From Salegentibacter salinarum (lineage in GTDB: Bacteria > Bacteroidota > Bacteroidia > Flavobacteriales > Flavobacteriaceae): 64,000 nt of DNA. The position numbers and the translations under genes were made by a program. Under the pieces are notes generated by a model. It was not told where the DNA came from. It made no database searches and saw only the letters and a program-made list of their open reading frames with translations. The stretch covers positions 434,001 to 498,000 of the forward strand of contig NZ_FUZC01000001.1 of the NCBI RefSeq assembly GCF_900168115.1, written 5' to 3'. The first letter of the stretch is position 1, and each line of letters opens with the position of its first letter. Positions 35,738 through 43,935 of the stretch are shown in pieces.

Positions 35738-38700
35738 TTAAACAAGGCGCACTTTAAGCGCTTTATTTGTATACACAAGGTTTTTACTGCCAATTTGGTA
35801 ACCCATATCCAGTAAAATCCCGGCGTAGCTATTAATTTGAGCTTCATGCGAAACATCAAACTTTCCGGTTTTATAATCTATAATATTCACCGTATTTCCT
35901 GCAAAATTAATTCTATCAGGTCTTAATCTTTTACCTTCCGGAGTTAAAATATCTCGCTCATTAAAACTTGTAGCGTTCTCTGTATAGTATTCTGAAAGCT
36001 GCGGATGGCTGGTGATTTCAATAAGTAGTTTCTCAATTTTTTCTGCGGAATCTTTAGTGATTATTCCATCGTTTACAGCTTGGGCAACCACGGGTTTTAC
36101 CTGTTCTTTATAATCTATTTGCGCAAGTAATTCGTGCAGAATTTCTCCTTTTTCAATAGCTTCTTCCTGTTTGCTGTCCCAAAGCATTCCCGATTTAGTA
36201 ACGATATTCACTGCTTGATTTTGCGTTGCTGAAGAATAAAATTTTTCGGAAATAATATTTGCTGACTGTGTTTCTTCTGAAGTTTTTGGGACTCCAATTT
36301 CTCCAAATTCATAAGTATTAATATTAGTATCCCATCTCCCAATTTCTTTTAAAAATCCGATTAATAAACCTGAAGTTTTATAAGACTTTTCGTTGCCTTT
36401 GGAATCAATTTCTTTCTTACTCAATAAATATAGCTGCTGGGAAGCCCGGGTACAGGCAACATACAGCACATTTAAGGTGTCGAGTTCCTTTTGATGTAAT
36501 AATTCAGTATAGATATCTGAAGCTTTTGGCCCCCAATTCAGCATTTTGTCTGATGCGCTTAGATAACTCATAGGAATTTCATTTAATGGAGGCTCCATGG
36601 GCAACCAAAGCGAATCCATTCTCGTGCTTTTGGAATCTGAATTTGCATAAGGATAGATCACCACCGGAAATTCTAATCCTTTAGATTTATGAATGGTCAT
36701 AATTTGCACGGCATCTTCAGCTTTTGGAACCACAATACTTAAACTCTCTTTTTCCTGAAGCCAGAGATCAATAAAATCGGAAATTCCTGCGGTTGCCTTT
36801 TGTGTGCTTTCAAAGATAAAATCCAGGAAAAACTGTACATAAGCATTTGATGTTCCTACCAGCGAAAAACTCCTGATAATATATTCTGCAGCTTCGTAAA
36901 CCGAAAGGTGCCTTATTTCATCCAGGTCAAAACCGATATCATAATCCTTTAACCAGTGGAAAAATAATTTTCCGTCCTTCGGCAGATTAGATGAAATAAT
37001 AGGGTAGCGGTTCTCTATTTTCAGAAAATCGGCCAGGAAATCAAAAAGTTCCAGTTTTAAAGTATTATCCTTCGGACTTAAAGAAAATTCCAACAAATTG
37101 GCAATAAAATTCACTTTAGGAGAATTGGCAACCAGCAAAGTTTCCGAAGAAACCACAGGAATATCATTTTCGCTCAAATAGCCGGCGATAGTAATACCTT
37201 CTTTCTTCTTTCTGGTTAAAATGCAGATATCTCCTTTTTTGAACTTTTTCTCCTCTAAGTTCTGAATAATTTCGAGGATTTTTTCAGGATAAATCTCGTG
37301 TTCTTTAGCAGCATTTTCGGCTTCAATAAAGTCAATATTTACATATCCAAAATTGCCTTTTTTTGGCTTTTGACCGCTTTCCTGAAATAAATTAGAATAA
37401 GCAGGATGTTGTAAGGTCCCGGCTGCAAAATTAAATAAGCTATTGTTGAAATTTACGATCTGACTTCCGCTTCGGTAATTATCTGGCAGATTCTCTACGC
37501 ATTTTTCAATACTAAACGGGTTAGTATCCAAGCACAGGTCTATAAACTGTTCTGCTTTGCCGCCTCGCCAGCGGTAAATAGATTGTTTAGCATCCCCAAC
37601 CAGCATCGCACTGGCCGGATCCTGGATATTTTCAGAAGAAAGTTTATTATCTATTAGCGGAATTAGGTTTTCCCACTGCATTTGCGAAGTATCCTGAAAT
37701 TCGTCTATAAAATAATTTTGATAGCGTTCGCCGAGCCTTTCATAAATAAATGGTGCCGGCTGATTTTTAACCTGCGCGCTTATTTTCGGGTTAAATTCTG
37801 AAATTAAAATAAGGTTGCGCTCTTTTTTAATCAGTTCTACTTCCTTATTTATGGCGTTAAGCAAAGAAAGTTGGGTGAGGTTTTTTTTAATTGCGCTTAG
37901 AAAATCCAGGTTTAAATACGCTCTTTTGGAAATCTCGAAGAGACTAAAAATTAAAGATTGAATACTATCCAGCGCATCCTTTACCGCCTGGTTTTTATGC
38001 GATTTAGCATAAAGTGGAGCTGTTTCCAGTTTCTGCATCCAGGCTTTTTCAAAACCGTCTATGGATTTTTGATCTCTTAACTTTACAAAATGCTTATAAA
38101 CATAACCGCCACTAAAATCTTTTTCTTCTATATTATTACTTTCAACAAGATCAAAAAATTCGTGGCTGGTTTCAGCAATTAAGGCTTCGGTTTTCTTAAT
38201 TTCTGAACTTATTCTTTCCTTGAATTTTCGAAAATCTTCTGGAGTTTTTCCCTTTAATTTTTTTAGCGCTTCCTGGTGGTTTTCGCCAATAAGTAGTTCA
38301 GAAATTTCGAAAAGATCTTTTGCGATATCCCAGCTCTTATCGTCATCGGTTTTACTAATGGCAAAAGCGATAAGGACTTTGGTAAGATCTTTATCTGTGC
38401 CGGCTTTGCTTATAAGTCGCTCAACGGCTTCCATTAATATCTGCTGCGTATTCAGAGCAATTTCAAAGTTTACCGGAAGGCCAAGATCCTTGGCGAAAGT
38501 TCTAAGTACCCGGTGCGTAAATCCGTCTATGGTAGAAACTTCAAAAGCCGCGTAATTATGAATGATGTTTTTTAGGATTTTCGCAGCTTTGATTTTAAGC
38601 TCAGCTTCAGATAAACCGGTTTCTTCGGCAATAATTTTAAATAGCGGGTTGGTGGTAGTTGAGGTTTCTTCCGCAGTAAAATCTCTTAAACTGCTAATAA

Positions 38701-38869
38701 TCCTGGATTTCATTTCATCTACCGCCTTATTCGTAAAAGTAATAGCGAGAATATTTTTGTATGCATCGGGTTTTTTGCTTTTAAAAAGCAATAGCAAATA
38801 TTCTTTAACCAGGGTAAAGGTTTTTCCCGATCCCGCCGAAGCATTATAAATAGTAAAATTATTAGTCAA
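35738..38869 (-). CDS. AddA-like helicase-nuclease (UvrD/RecB family)
   Basis: 1043-residue ATP-dependent 3'-5' helicase with nuclease domain. Helicase motifs: Walker A NASAGSGKT (9-17), Ia LAITFTNKAVDEMKSRI, II/III IDEFQDTSQMQW (about 390-401), IV LVGDAKQSIYRWRGG, V VQIMTIHKSKGLEFPVVIYPY, VI YVACTRASQQLYL. The C-terminal RecB-like nuclease shows RPDRINFAG and NIIDYKTG with the D-(E/D)xK residues. Together with the AddB-like gene at 30099 it would form an AddAB complex. It is shorter than B. subtilis AddA (about 1230), as usual in Flavobacteriaceae. Confidence 0.88.
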   Translation of the reverse strand: MTNNFTIYNASAGSGKTFTLVKEYLLLLFKSKKPDAYKNILAITFTNKAVDEMKSRIISSLRDFTAEETSTTTNPLFKIIAEETGLSEAELKIKAAKILKNIIHNYAAFEVSTIDGFTHRVLRTFAKDLGLPVNFEIALNTQQILMEAVERLISKAGTDKDLTKVLIAFAISKTDDDKSWDIAKDLFEISELLIGENHQEALKKLKGKTPEDFRKFKERISSEIKKTEALIAETSHEFFDLVESNNIEEKDFSGGYVYKHFVKLRDQKSIDGFEKAWMQKLETAPLYAKSHKNQAVKDALDSIQSLIFSLFEISKRAYLNLDFLSAIKKNLTQLSLLNAINKEVELIKKERNLILISEFNPKISAQVKNQPAPFIYERLGERYQNYFIDEFQDTSQMQWENLIPLIDNKLSSENIQDPASAMLVGDAKQSIYRWRGGKAEQFIDLCLDTNPFSIEKCVENLPDNYRSGSQIVNFNNSLFNFAAGTLQHPAYSNLFQESGQKPKKGNFGYVNIDFIEAENAAKEHEIYPEKILEIIQNLEEKKFKKGDICILTRKKKEGITIAGYLSENDIPVVSSETLLVANSPKVNFIANLLEFSLSPKDNTLKLELFDFLADFLKIENRYPIISSNLPKDGKLFFHWLKDYDIGFDLDEIRHLSVYEAAEYIIRSFSLVGTSNAYVQFFLDFIFESTQKATAGISDFIDLWLQEKESLSIVVPKAEDAVQIMTIHKSKGLEFPVVIYPYANSDSKSTRMDSLWLPMEPPLNEIPMSYLSASDKMLNWGPKASDIYTELLHQKELDTLNVLYVACTRASQQLYLLSKKEIDSKGNEKSYKTSGLLIGFLKEIGRWDTNINTYEFGEIGVPKTSEETQSANIISEKFYSSATQNQAVNIVTKSGMLWDSKQEEAIEKGEILHELLAQIDYKEQVKPVVAQAVNDGIITKDSAEKIEKLLIEITSHPQLSEYYTENATSFNERDILTPEGKRLRPDRINFAGNTVNIIDYKTGKFDVSHEAQINSYAGILLDMGYQIGSKNLVYTNKALKVRLV

Positions 38870-38989
38870 AAATGCTGGATTTTAATGAAAATTTTGAATT
38901 TTAAAGGTAAAATAAAAATGTTTTGTATTCTCTCCCGGCTTTTAAGTATTTTATAACATTAAAATGTTTTTATTAAATAGCTTAATACC

Positions 38990-38997
38990 TAAATTTG
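38990..38997 (+). promoter_or_regulatory. Bacteroidota -7 element for sod
   Basis: TAAATTTG, exact TAnnTTTG, 38 bases before the sod ATG; TTTT (38967-38970) 19 bases upstream is three of four bases of the -33 element. Confidence 0.6.
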
Positions 38998-39035
38998 AGT
39001 GAATTTTATTACTAATCACTAAAAAATAGATACAA

Positions 39036-39644
39036 ATGGCATTTGAGTTACCAAAGTTAAAATATGCATTTGATGCATTGGAACCACATATAGATGCGAA
39101 GACCATGGAAATTCACCATGGAAAACACCACGCGGGTTACACTAAGAAATTAAACGCTGCAGTAGAAGGTACCGATCTTGAGGGAAAAACTATAGAGAAT
39201 ATTCTTGAAAATCTTGATAAAGAAAATACTGCCGTAAGAAATAACGGTGGTGGATTTTATAACCATAACCTGTTTTGGGAAATAATGTCTCCAGACGGTG
39301 GCGGAAAACCAGAAGGCGATCTTGCAAAGGCAATAGATACCGCATATGGTTCTTTTGAAGCTTTTAAAGACGAATTTGCTAAAGCTGCTGCAGGACAGTT
39401 TGGTTCTGGATGGGCGTGGCTTTGTGTTCACCAGGGTGGAAAAGTAGAGATTTGCTCTACTGCAAATCAGGACAATCCATTAATGCCAGGAATTGGCTGT
39501 GGAGGAACTCCTATTTTAGGTCTTGATGTTTGGGAACACGCTTATTACTTAAACTATCAAAACCGTCGTCCAGATTATATCGATGCATTTTTTAATGTGA
39601 TTGATTGGAAAGAAGTAGGAAGCAGATATGCGAAGCAGAAATAA
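39036..39644 (+). CDS. Superoxide dismutase [Fe/Mn]
   Basis: Removes superoxide in the cytoplasm. 202 residues of the Fe/Mn SOD family: His27 in [11 protein letters not shown], His in NHNLFWEIM (about 83), and [19 protein letters not shown] holding the Asp and final His metal ligands. No signal peptide. [17 protein letters not shown] in the metal region leaves Fe or Mn preference open. It has its own -7 element and terminator. Confidence 0.96.
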   Translation: MAFELPKLKYAFDALEPHIDAKTMEIHHGKHHAGYTKKLNAAVEGTDLEGKTIENILENLDKENTAVRNNGGGFYNHNLFWEIMSPDGGGKPEGDLAKAIDTAYGSFEAFKDEFAKAAAGQFGSGWAWLCVHQGGKVEICSTANQDNPLMPGIGCGGTPILGLDVWEHAYYLNYQNRRPDYIDAFFNVIDWKEVGSRYAKQK

Positions 39645-39671
39645 TAACTAAGTTATTATTCATTATATTAA

Positions 39672-39700
39672 AAAGACCGTCTTTTGGACGGTCTTTTTTT
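39672..39700 (+). terminator. Terminator after sod
   Basis: Perfect stem AAAGACCGTC / GACGGTCTTT with a 5-nt loop and T-run, 28 bases past the sod stop. Confidence 0.93.
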
Positions 39701-39713
39701 GCCAGAATGTTAA

Positions 39714-39745
39714 ATAAAAAAAGGCGGATTTTTAGATCCACCTTT
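39714..39745 (-). terminator. Terminator-like stem, unit copy 1
   Basis: AAAGGTGGAT / ATCCGCCTTT on the minus strand with a 6-nt loop and TTTTTTT tail. Confidence 0.65.
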
Positions 39746-39768
39746 CTTTGCCCCAAATCTACCATGAA

Positions 39769-39908
39769 CTTAACCTACTTATGTTATGGTGAGTCTAAAG
39801 TATATTGAATAAATCTTGCCCGCAAATTTTTTAGATCACTTAACCTACTTATGTTATGGTGAGTCTAAAGTATATTGAATAAATCTTGCCCGCAAATTTT
39901 TTAGATCA
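39769..39908. repeat. 70-bp perfect tandem duplication inside copy 1
   Basis: The segment starting CTTAACCTACTTATG and ending TTTTTTAGATCA occurs twice in direct succession with no differences. The second copy lacks the CCATGAA that completes the conserved hairpin. The absence of mutations suggests a recent event. Confidence 0.9.
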
Positions 39909-40003
39909 ACGGCGTAAATATATGTTAAAGTATTGAAATTCAATATTTAATGTAAGAAAGTTTGAGTTTTTGTGTAAGATTCTGATTTCTGACGAATTTT
40001 CAA

Positions 40004-40200
40004 AATGTTAAATAAAAAAAGGCGGATTTTTAGATCCACCTTTCTTTGCCCCAAATCTACCATGAACTTAACCTACTTATGTTATGGTGAGTCTAAAGTA
40101 TATTGAATAAATCTTGCCCGCAAATTTTTTAGATCAACGGCGTAAATATCTGTTAAAGTATTGAAATTCAATATTTAATGTAAGAAAGTTCGAATTTTTG
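40004..40200 (-). ncRNA. Tandem structured unit, copy 2 (possible small RNA)
   Basis: Same organisation as copy 1 without the inner duplication: stem at 40018-40043, hairpin CCAT...ATGG at 40060-40087, then AGATCAACGGCGTAAATAT and TTGAAATTCAATATTTAATG, which are shared almost base for base with copy 1. It begins 298 bases after copy 1. On the minus strand the upstream part is AT-rich and could hold a weak promoter, but no clear TTTG-N19-TAnnTTTG was found. Confidence 0.45.
40012..40043 (-). terminator. Terminator-like stem, unit copy 2
   Basis: Same AAAGGTGGAT / ATCCGCCTTT stem as copy 1, T-run on the minus strand. Confidence 0.65.
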
Positions 40201-40252
40201 TGTAGGTGAATTGTGTAAGGTTTTGATTTCTGAAGAATTTTCAAATTCGGGT

Positions 40253-40345
40253 AAAAATAAAAAAAGGCGGATTTTTAGATCCACCTTTTTTTGCCCCAAA
40301 TCTACCATGAACTTAACCTACTTATGTTTATGGTTCTGCTAATGT
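40253..40345 (-). ncRNA. Tandem structured unit, copy 3, closest to purF
   Basis: Retains the stem (40263-40288), linker and hairpin (40305-40333), then diverges from the other copies right after the hairpin's ATGG arm. The hairpin gained one A opposite the bulged C, so the stem is kept. Because it lies 77-147 bases past the purF stop, this copy may serve as the purF 3' end. Confidence 0.45.
40256..40288 (-). terminator. Terminator-like stem, unit copy 3 (likely ends purF)
   Basis: AAAGGTGGAT / ATCCGCCTTT followed by TTTTTTTATTT on the minus strand; first terminator downstream of purF. Confidence 0.75.
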
Positions 40346-40409
40346 ATATAATCTTATTCCTCTAAAAAATCATTTTAGACGAAAGGCAGAAAAACTTGTT
40401 AAACTGCAC

Positions 40410-42308
40410 TTAGTAGGCTCTTCCCGCGTTTCCTTCGTAAAAATTAATAAAAGCTCTATTTACTACACGGTTACCACCAAAGGTTGGATAATTCCCTGTG
40501 AAATACCAGTCACCCAGGTTTTTAGGGCAGGCGGTGTGCAAATTATCTACCGTTTGGTAAATCACTTTTACCTTTGCTTTCACATCGGTATCGCAAAGTA
40601 ACTTTGAGATTTTATCCGAAATTTGCCCGTCGGTAAAAGGTTCGTAGATTTCTTTTACAAAATTCTTTACATCTACATCGGCAAGATCTACCTGTAATTT
40701 ACATTTTTCGTAAACCTTCTCTACAATATCATATTGATTGTTATCCTTTAAAAGATCCAGTGCTGCTCTAAAAGCAACCAGGTCTTCCAGTCGCGCCATA
40801 TCTATCCCATAACAATCTGGATAGCGAATTTGTGGTGCCGAAGAAACTACAACAATCTGTTTTGGATTTAACCTGTCCATCATTTTAATGATGCTTTTCT
40901 TTAAGGTTGTTCCCCTAACAATACTATCGTCTATAATTACCAAACTGTCTTCCGGTTTTACCACTCCGTAGGTTACGTCGTAAACGTGAGCTACTAGATC
41001 ATCACGACTACTATCTTCAGTAATAAAGGTTCTAAGCTTAACATCTTTAATCGCAATTTTTTCGGTGCGTAAACGATGCGCTAAAATCTCCTGGAGTCTG
41101 GCATCGGTTAAAGTATCTCTTTCAGCAAGGATGGCATCGTTTTTCTGTTTATTCAATTCATCCTGTGCGGCTTCAACCATTCCGTAGAAGCTGGTTTCAG
41201 CAGTATTTGGAATAAAAGAGAAAACCGTATTAATGGTATCGTGATTTATAGATTTTAAAACCTCGGGCATTAATAAGCGCCCAAGCATTTTTCGTTCTTT
41301 ATAAATTTCGGCATCACTTCCGCGGGAAAAATATATACGCTCAAAAGAACAGGCTTTTCGTTCCAGTGGCTCCAAAATTTGGGTGATATTTACTTCTCCA
41401 CTTTTTTTGGTGATAATGGCGTGTCCCGGCGGGAGCTCATGTACATCATTAAAATCTACGTTGAAAGCAGTTTGAATTACCGGTCTTTCTGAAGCAACAA
41501 CTACCACTTCATCGTCTTTATAATAATAAGCGGGGCGAATTCCTGCAGGATCACGAAGCACAAAAGAATCACCGTGCCCAAGCAAACCGGCCATAGCGTA
41601 ACCACCATCCCAGTTTTTAGACGATTTTCTTAGAATTTTGGCAACGTTTAATTTTTCAGCAATGATAGGCGAAGCAGAAACTTTAGAATAACCTTCTTTT
41701 TTTAATTTCTTGTAAAGTTTTTGAACTTCAGAATCTAAAAAGTGACCAATTTTTTCCATTACCGTAACGGTATCGGCCTTTTCTTTGGGGTGCTGCCCTA
41801 ATTCTACCAGGTTATTAAAAAGCTGGTTTACATTGGTCATATTAAAATTTCCGGCCACAATAAGATTACGGTGCATCCAGTTATTCTGCCGAAGAAATGG
41901 GTGTACACTTTCTATACTATTCTTGCCAAAGGTTCCGTAGCGAACGTGCCCAAGATAAACTTCCCCTACATATGGGAGGTTTTTCTTCTGCAAAGAAACA
42001 TTATCGGCATACTCAGGATTGGCTTTAATCTCTTCGTTAATTCTGCCGTTAATCTGTTCAAAAATATCCTGAATGGGCTGAGCCGCATTAGATCTTATTC
42101 GGCTTATATAGCGATCTCCGGGAGCGGTATTTAATTTAATGTTGGCAAAACCGGCGCCATCCTGGCCGCGGTTATGCTGTTTTTCCATCATTAAATACAT
42201 TTTGTTAATCCCATAAAAGGCGGTACCATATTTTTCTTTATAGTAATCCAGGGGTTTTAACAACCGTATTTGTGCAATTCCACATTCGTGTTTTAAGGCG
42301 TCACTCAT
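40410..42308 (-). CDS. purF: Amidophosphoribosyltransferase, long form
   Basis: First committed step of purine synthesis, making phosphoribosylamine from PRPP and glutamine. 632 residues compared with about 500 for the usual enzyme. MSDALKHE precedes CGI, so Cys9 becomes the N-terminal glutaminase nucleophile after propeptide removal; QHNRGQDGAG and GHVRYGT follow. The PRPP-binding site is VIIDDSIVRGTT (about 445-456). Insertions near 75-100 and 170-200 and a C-terminal extension ending NFYEGNAGRAY account for the extra length, a form known in Bacteroidota. purN lies two genes upstream. Confidence 0.88.
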   Translation of the reverse strand: MSDALKHECGIAQIRLLKPLDYYKEKYGTAFYGINKMYLMMEKQHNRGQDGAGFANIKLNTAPGDRYISRIRSNAAQPIQDIFEQINGRINEEIKANPEYADNVSLQKKNLPYVGEVYLGHVRYGTFGKNSIESVHPFLRQNNWMHRNLIVAGNFNMTNVNQLFNNLVELGQHPKEKADTVTVMEKIGHFLDSEVQKLYKKLKKEGYSKVSASPIIAEKLNVAKILRKSSKNWDGGYAMAGLLGHGDSFVLRDPAGIRPAYYYKDDEVVVVASERPVIQTAFNVDFNDVHELPPGHAIITKKSGEVNITQILEPLERKACSFERIYFSRGSDAEIYKERKMLGRLLMPEVLKSINHDTINTVFSFIPNTAETSFYGMVEAAQDELNKQKNDAILAERDTLTDARLQEILAHRLRTEKIAIKDVKLRTFITEDSSRDDLVAHVYDVTYGVVKPEDSLVIIDDSIVRGTTLKKSIIKMMDRLNPKQIVVVSSAPQIRYPDCYGIDMARLEDLVAFRAALDLLKDNNQYDIVEKVYEKCKLQVDLADVDVKNFVKEIYEPFTDGQISDKISKLLCDTDVKAKVKVIYQTVDNLHTACPKNLGDWYFTGNYPTFGGNRVVNRAFINFYEGNAGRAY

Positions 42309-42345
42309 AATTCGTGGCAGATTTTATTCCTGCTTTATATAAAAA

Positions 42346-42367
42346 ATGCCCTGAAAATTCAGGGCAT
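42346..42367 (-). terminator. Terminator after the PfkB kinase gene
   Basis: Perfect stem ATGCCCTGAA / TTCAGGGCAT with a 2-nt loop, T-run on the minus strand, just past the kinase stop and before purF, so purF probably has its own promoter or depends on readthrough. Confidence 0.88.
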
Positions 42368-42371
42368 AAGT

Positions 42372-43295
42372 TTAGGTTAATTTTATTTCAAATTGAGTTA
42401 ATTTCTTAAACTCTGCGAGGCGCGAATTTACTTCGGCGCCCGAAAGTTCCTCCATCCTCTCGGTTCCAAATTTCTCTACACAAAAAGATGCGAGATTGGA
42501 GCCGTAGATAATTGCGTTTTTCATATTCTCAAAGCTAATATCTCCTGTTTTGGCAAGGTAGCCTGCAAAACCACCTGCAAAAGTATCGCCGGCACCGGTT
42601 GGATCAAAAACTTCTTCCAGTGGAAGTGCGGGAGCGAAAAACACCTGCTCTTTGTGGAATAATAAAGCTCCATGCTCTCCTTTTTTTATCACTACATATT
42701 TTGGGCCCATTGTGGCGATCTTCTTAGCCGCTTTCGCCAAAGAATATTCGCCTGAAAGTTGCCGGGCTTCTTCATCGTTAATCGTGATTACATCTACTTT
42801 GGCAATTACCTTCATTAAATCTTCCAGGGCATTATCCATCCAGAAGTTCATAGTATCTAAAATGGCGAGTTTCGGAGATTTAATTTGTTCTAAAACGCTA
42901 AGTTGTACCAAAGGATGCAGGTTTCCAAGCATTACAATTTCAGCATCTTTATAAGCGTTTGGTACTACCGGGTTAAAATCGGCAAGTACATTTAATTGTG
43001 TGTCTAAGGTATCCCTGGAGTTTAAATCGTTATGGTAGCGGCCACTCCAAAAGAAGGTTTTTCCACCGGGAACCACTTCAATTCCATCTATATTTATATT
43101 GTTTTTGGTAAGCAGGTCAAGGTATTTTTGTGGAAAATCATCTCCTACAATAGATACCACTGCGCTGTCTACATTAAACTGTGAAGCCGAAAGCCCAATA
43201 TAGGTACCTGCGCCTCCAAGAATTTTATCGGTTTTCCCAAATGGGGTTTCAATAGCATCAAAGGCTACAGTGCCTACAATCAGTAATTTACTCAT
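42372..43295 (-). CDS. PfkB family carbohydrate/nucleoside kinase
   Basis: 307-residue ribokinase-fold kinase. The N-terminal glycine pair is in KILGGAGTYIGLSASQF and the catalytic signature DPTGAGDTFAGGFAGYL holds the base Asp (about residue 236) and anion hole. It lies among purine and nucleic-acid genes (purF, rnhA, purN), so an adenosine or ribose-like substrate is possible, but the sequence does not decide it. Upstream of purF with a terminator between. Confidence 0.88.
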   Translation of the reverse strand: MSKLLIVGTVAFDAIETPFGKTDKILGGAGTYIGLSASQFNVDSAVVSIVGDDFPQKYLDLLTKNNINIDGIEVVPGGKTFFWSGRYHNDLNSRDTLDTQLNVLADFNPVVPNAYKDAEIVMLGNLHPLVQLSVLEQIKSPKLAILDTMNFWMDNALEDLMKVIAKVDVITINDEEARQLSGEYSLAKAAKKIATMGPKYVVIKKGEHGALLFHKEQVFFAPALPLEEVFDPTGAGDTFAGGFAGYLAKTGDISFENMKNAIIYGSNLASFCVEKFGTERMEELSGAEVNSRLAEFKKLTQFEIKLT

Positions 43296-43467
43296 AAATT
43301 GGTTTAAAAAATGTGCTGCAAATATACAGTTTGTTTTTCAAGGGCTCAATCAAAATTACCCGATAATCGAGATTTAAATGTTGTACGCTTTTCTTCGAAA
43401 TCCATATATATTATTAATAATGTCTTTATGTCTTGCCTCAGCTAACTTACATATATAATAGTTCGCT

Positions 43468-43935
43468 TCAACTTTGCTGAAAACCTTCATCTATTAAAAG
43501 TCTTTTTTCTTTTGAGGCCGCCACCGCAAGCGCGTCACAACGTTCATTTTGTGGATGGTCATTATGTCCTTTTATCCACTTAAAACTTACATTATGTTTT
43601 CGAAATTCTTTTAGGAATTCTATCCAGAGGTCGGCGTTTTTTCGGTCTTTAAAATTTTTCTTTTCCCAGCCAAAAATCCATTTCTTATTAACGGCATCTG
43701 CAACATATTTTGAATCGGTAAAGACTACGGCAGAAACTCCGGGCTTTTTCAGTTTTTTTAGAGCCTCAATTACAGCAAGCAATTCCATCCTGTTGTTGGT
43801 GGTATGTTTAAAACCTTTTGCAAATTCTTTGCGGTATGCTTTTCCTACCCATTCCATCACAATGCCGTAACCGCCGGGACCGGGATTTCCTCTCGCGGCG
43901 CCATCTGTATAAATGTGTACCTGAGCTGTTTGCAC
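43468..43935 (-). CDS. rnhA: Ribonuclease HI
   Basis: Cleaves the RNA strand of RNA-DNA hybrids. 155 residues with the four catalytic acidic residues: Asp11 in YTDGAARGNPGPGG, Glu in NNRMELLAVIEAL (about 51), Asp in FTDSKYVADAV (about 73), and Asp in KGHNDHPQNERCDALA (about 136). Its start shares one base with the stop of purN. Confidence 0.97.
   Translation of the reverse strand: MQTAQVHIYTDGAARGNPGPGGYGIVMEWVGKAYRKEFAKGFKHTTNNRMELLAVIEALKKLKKPGVSAVVFTDSKYVADAVNKKWIFGWEKKNFKDRKNADLWIEFLKEFRKHNVSFKWIKGHNDHPQNERCDALAVAASKEKRLLIDEGFQQS

Larger units (their letters stand above)
39706..39954 (-). ncRNA. Tandem structured unit, copy 1 (possible small RNA)
   Basis: First of three related noncoding units between convergent sod and purF. 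Read on the minus strand, it has a conserved hairpin CCAT-AAC-TAA-loop GTAGG-TTA-GTT-ATGG (39762-39789), a linker containing GATTTGGGGCAAAG, and a stem AAAGGTGGAT / ATCCGCCTTT (39720-39745) followed by TTTTTTTATTT. That stem pairs fully only on the minus strand (U-G instead of a C-A mismatch). This copy also holds a 70-base tandem duplication (39769-39838 and 39839-39908). No coding potential is clear. Strand and transcription are inferences. Confidence 0.45.

Noticed and set aside
39605-39808. 67-codon frame from sod into the array
   Set aside because: It starts within sod in another frame and crosses the sod terminator.
39706-40345. CRISPR-like array
   Set aside because: Only three copies, units of 245-298 bp that are similar over their whole length, no unique spacers of constant size and no cas genes.
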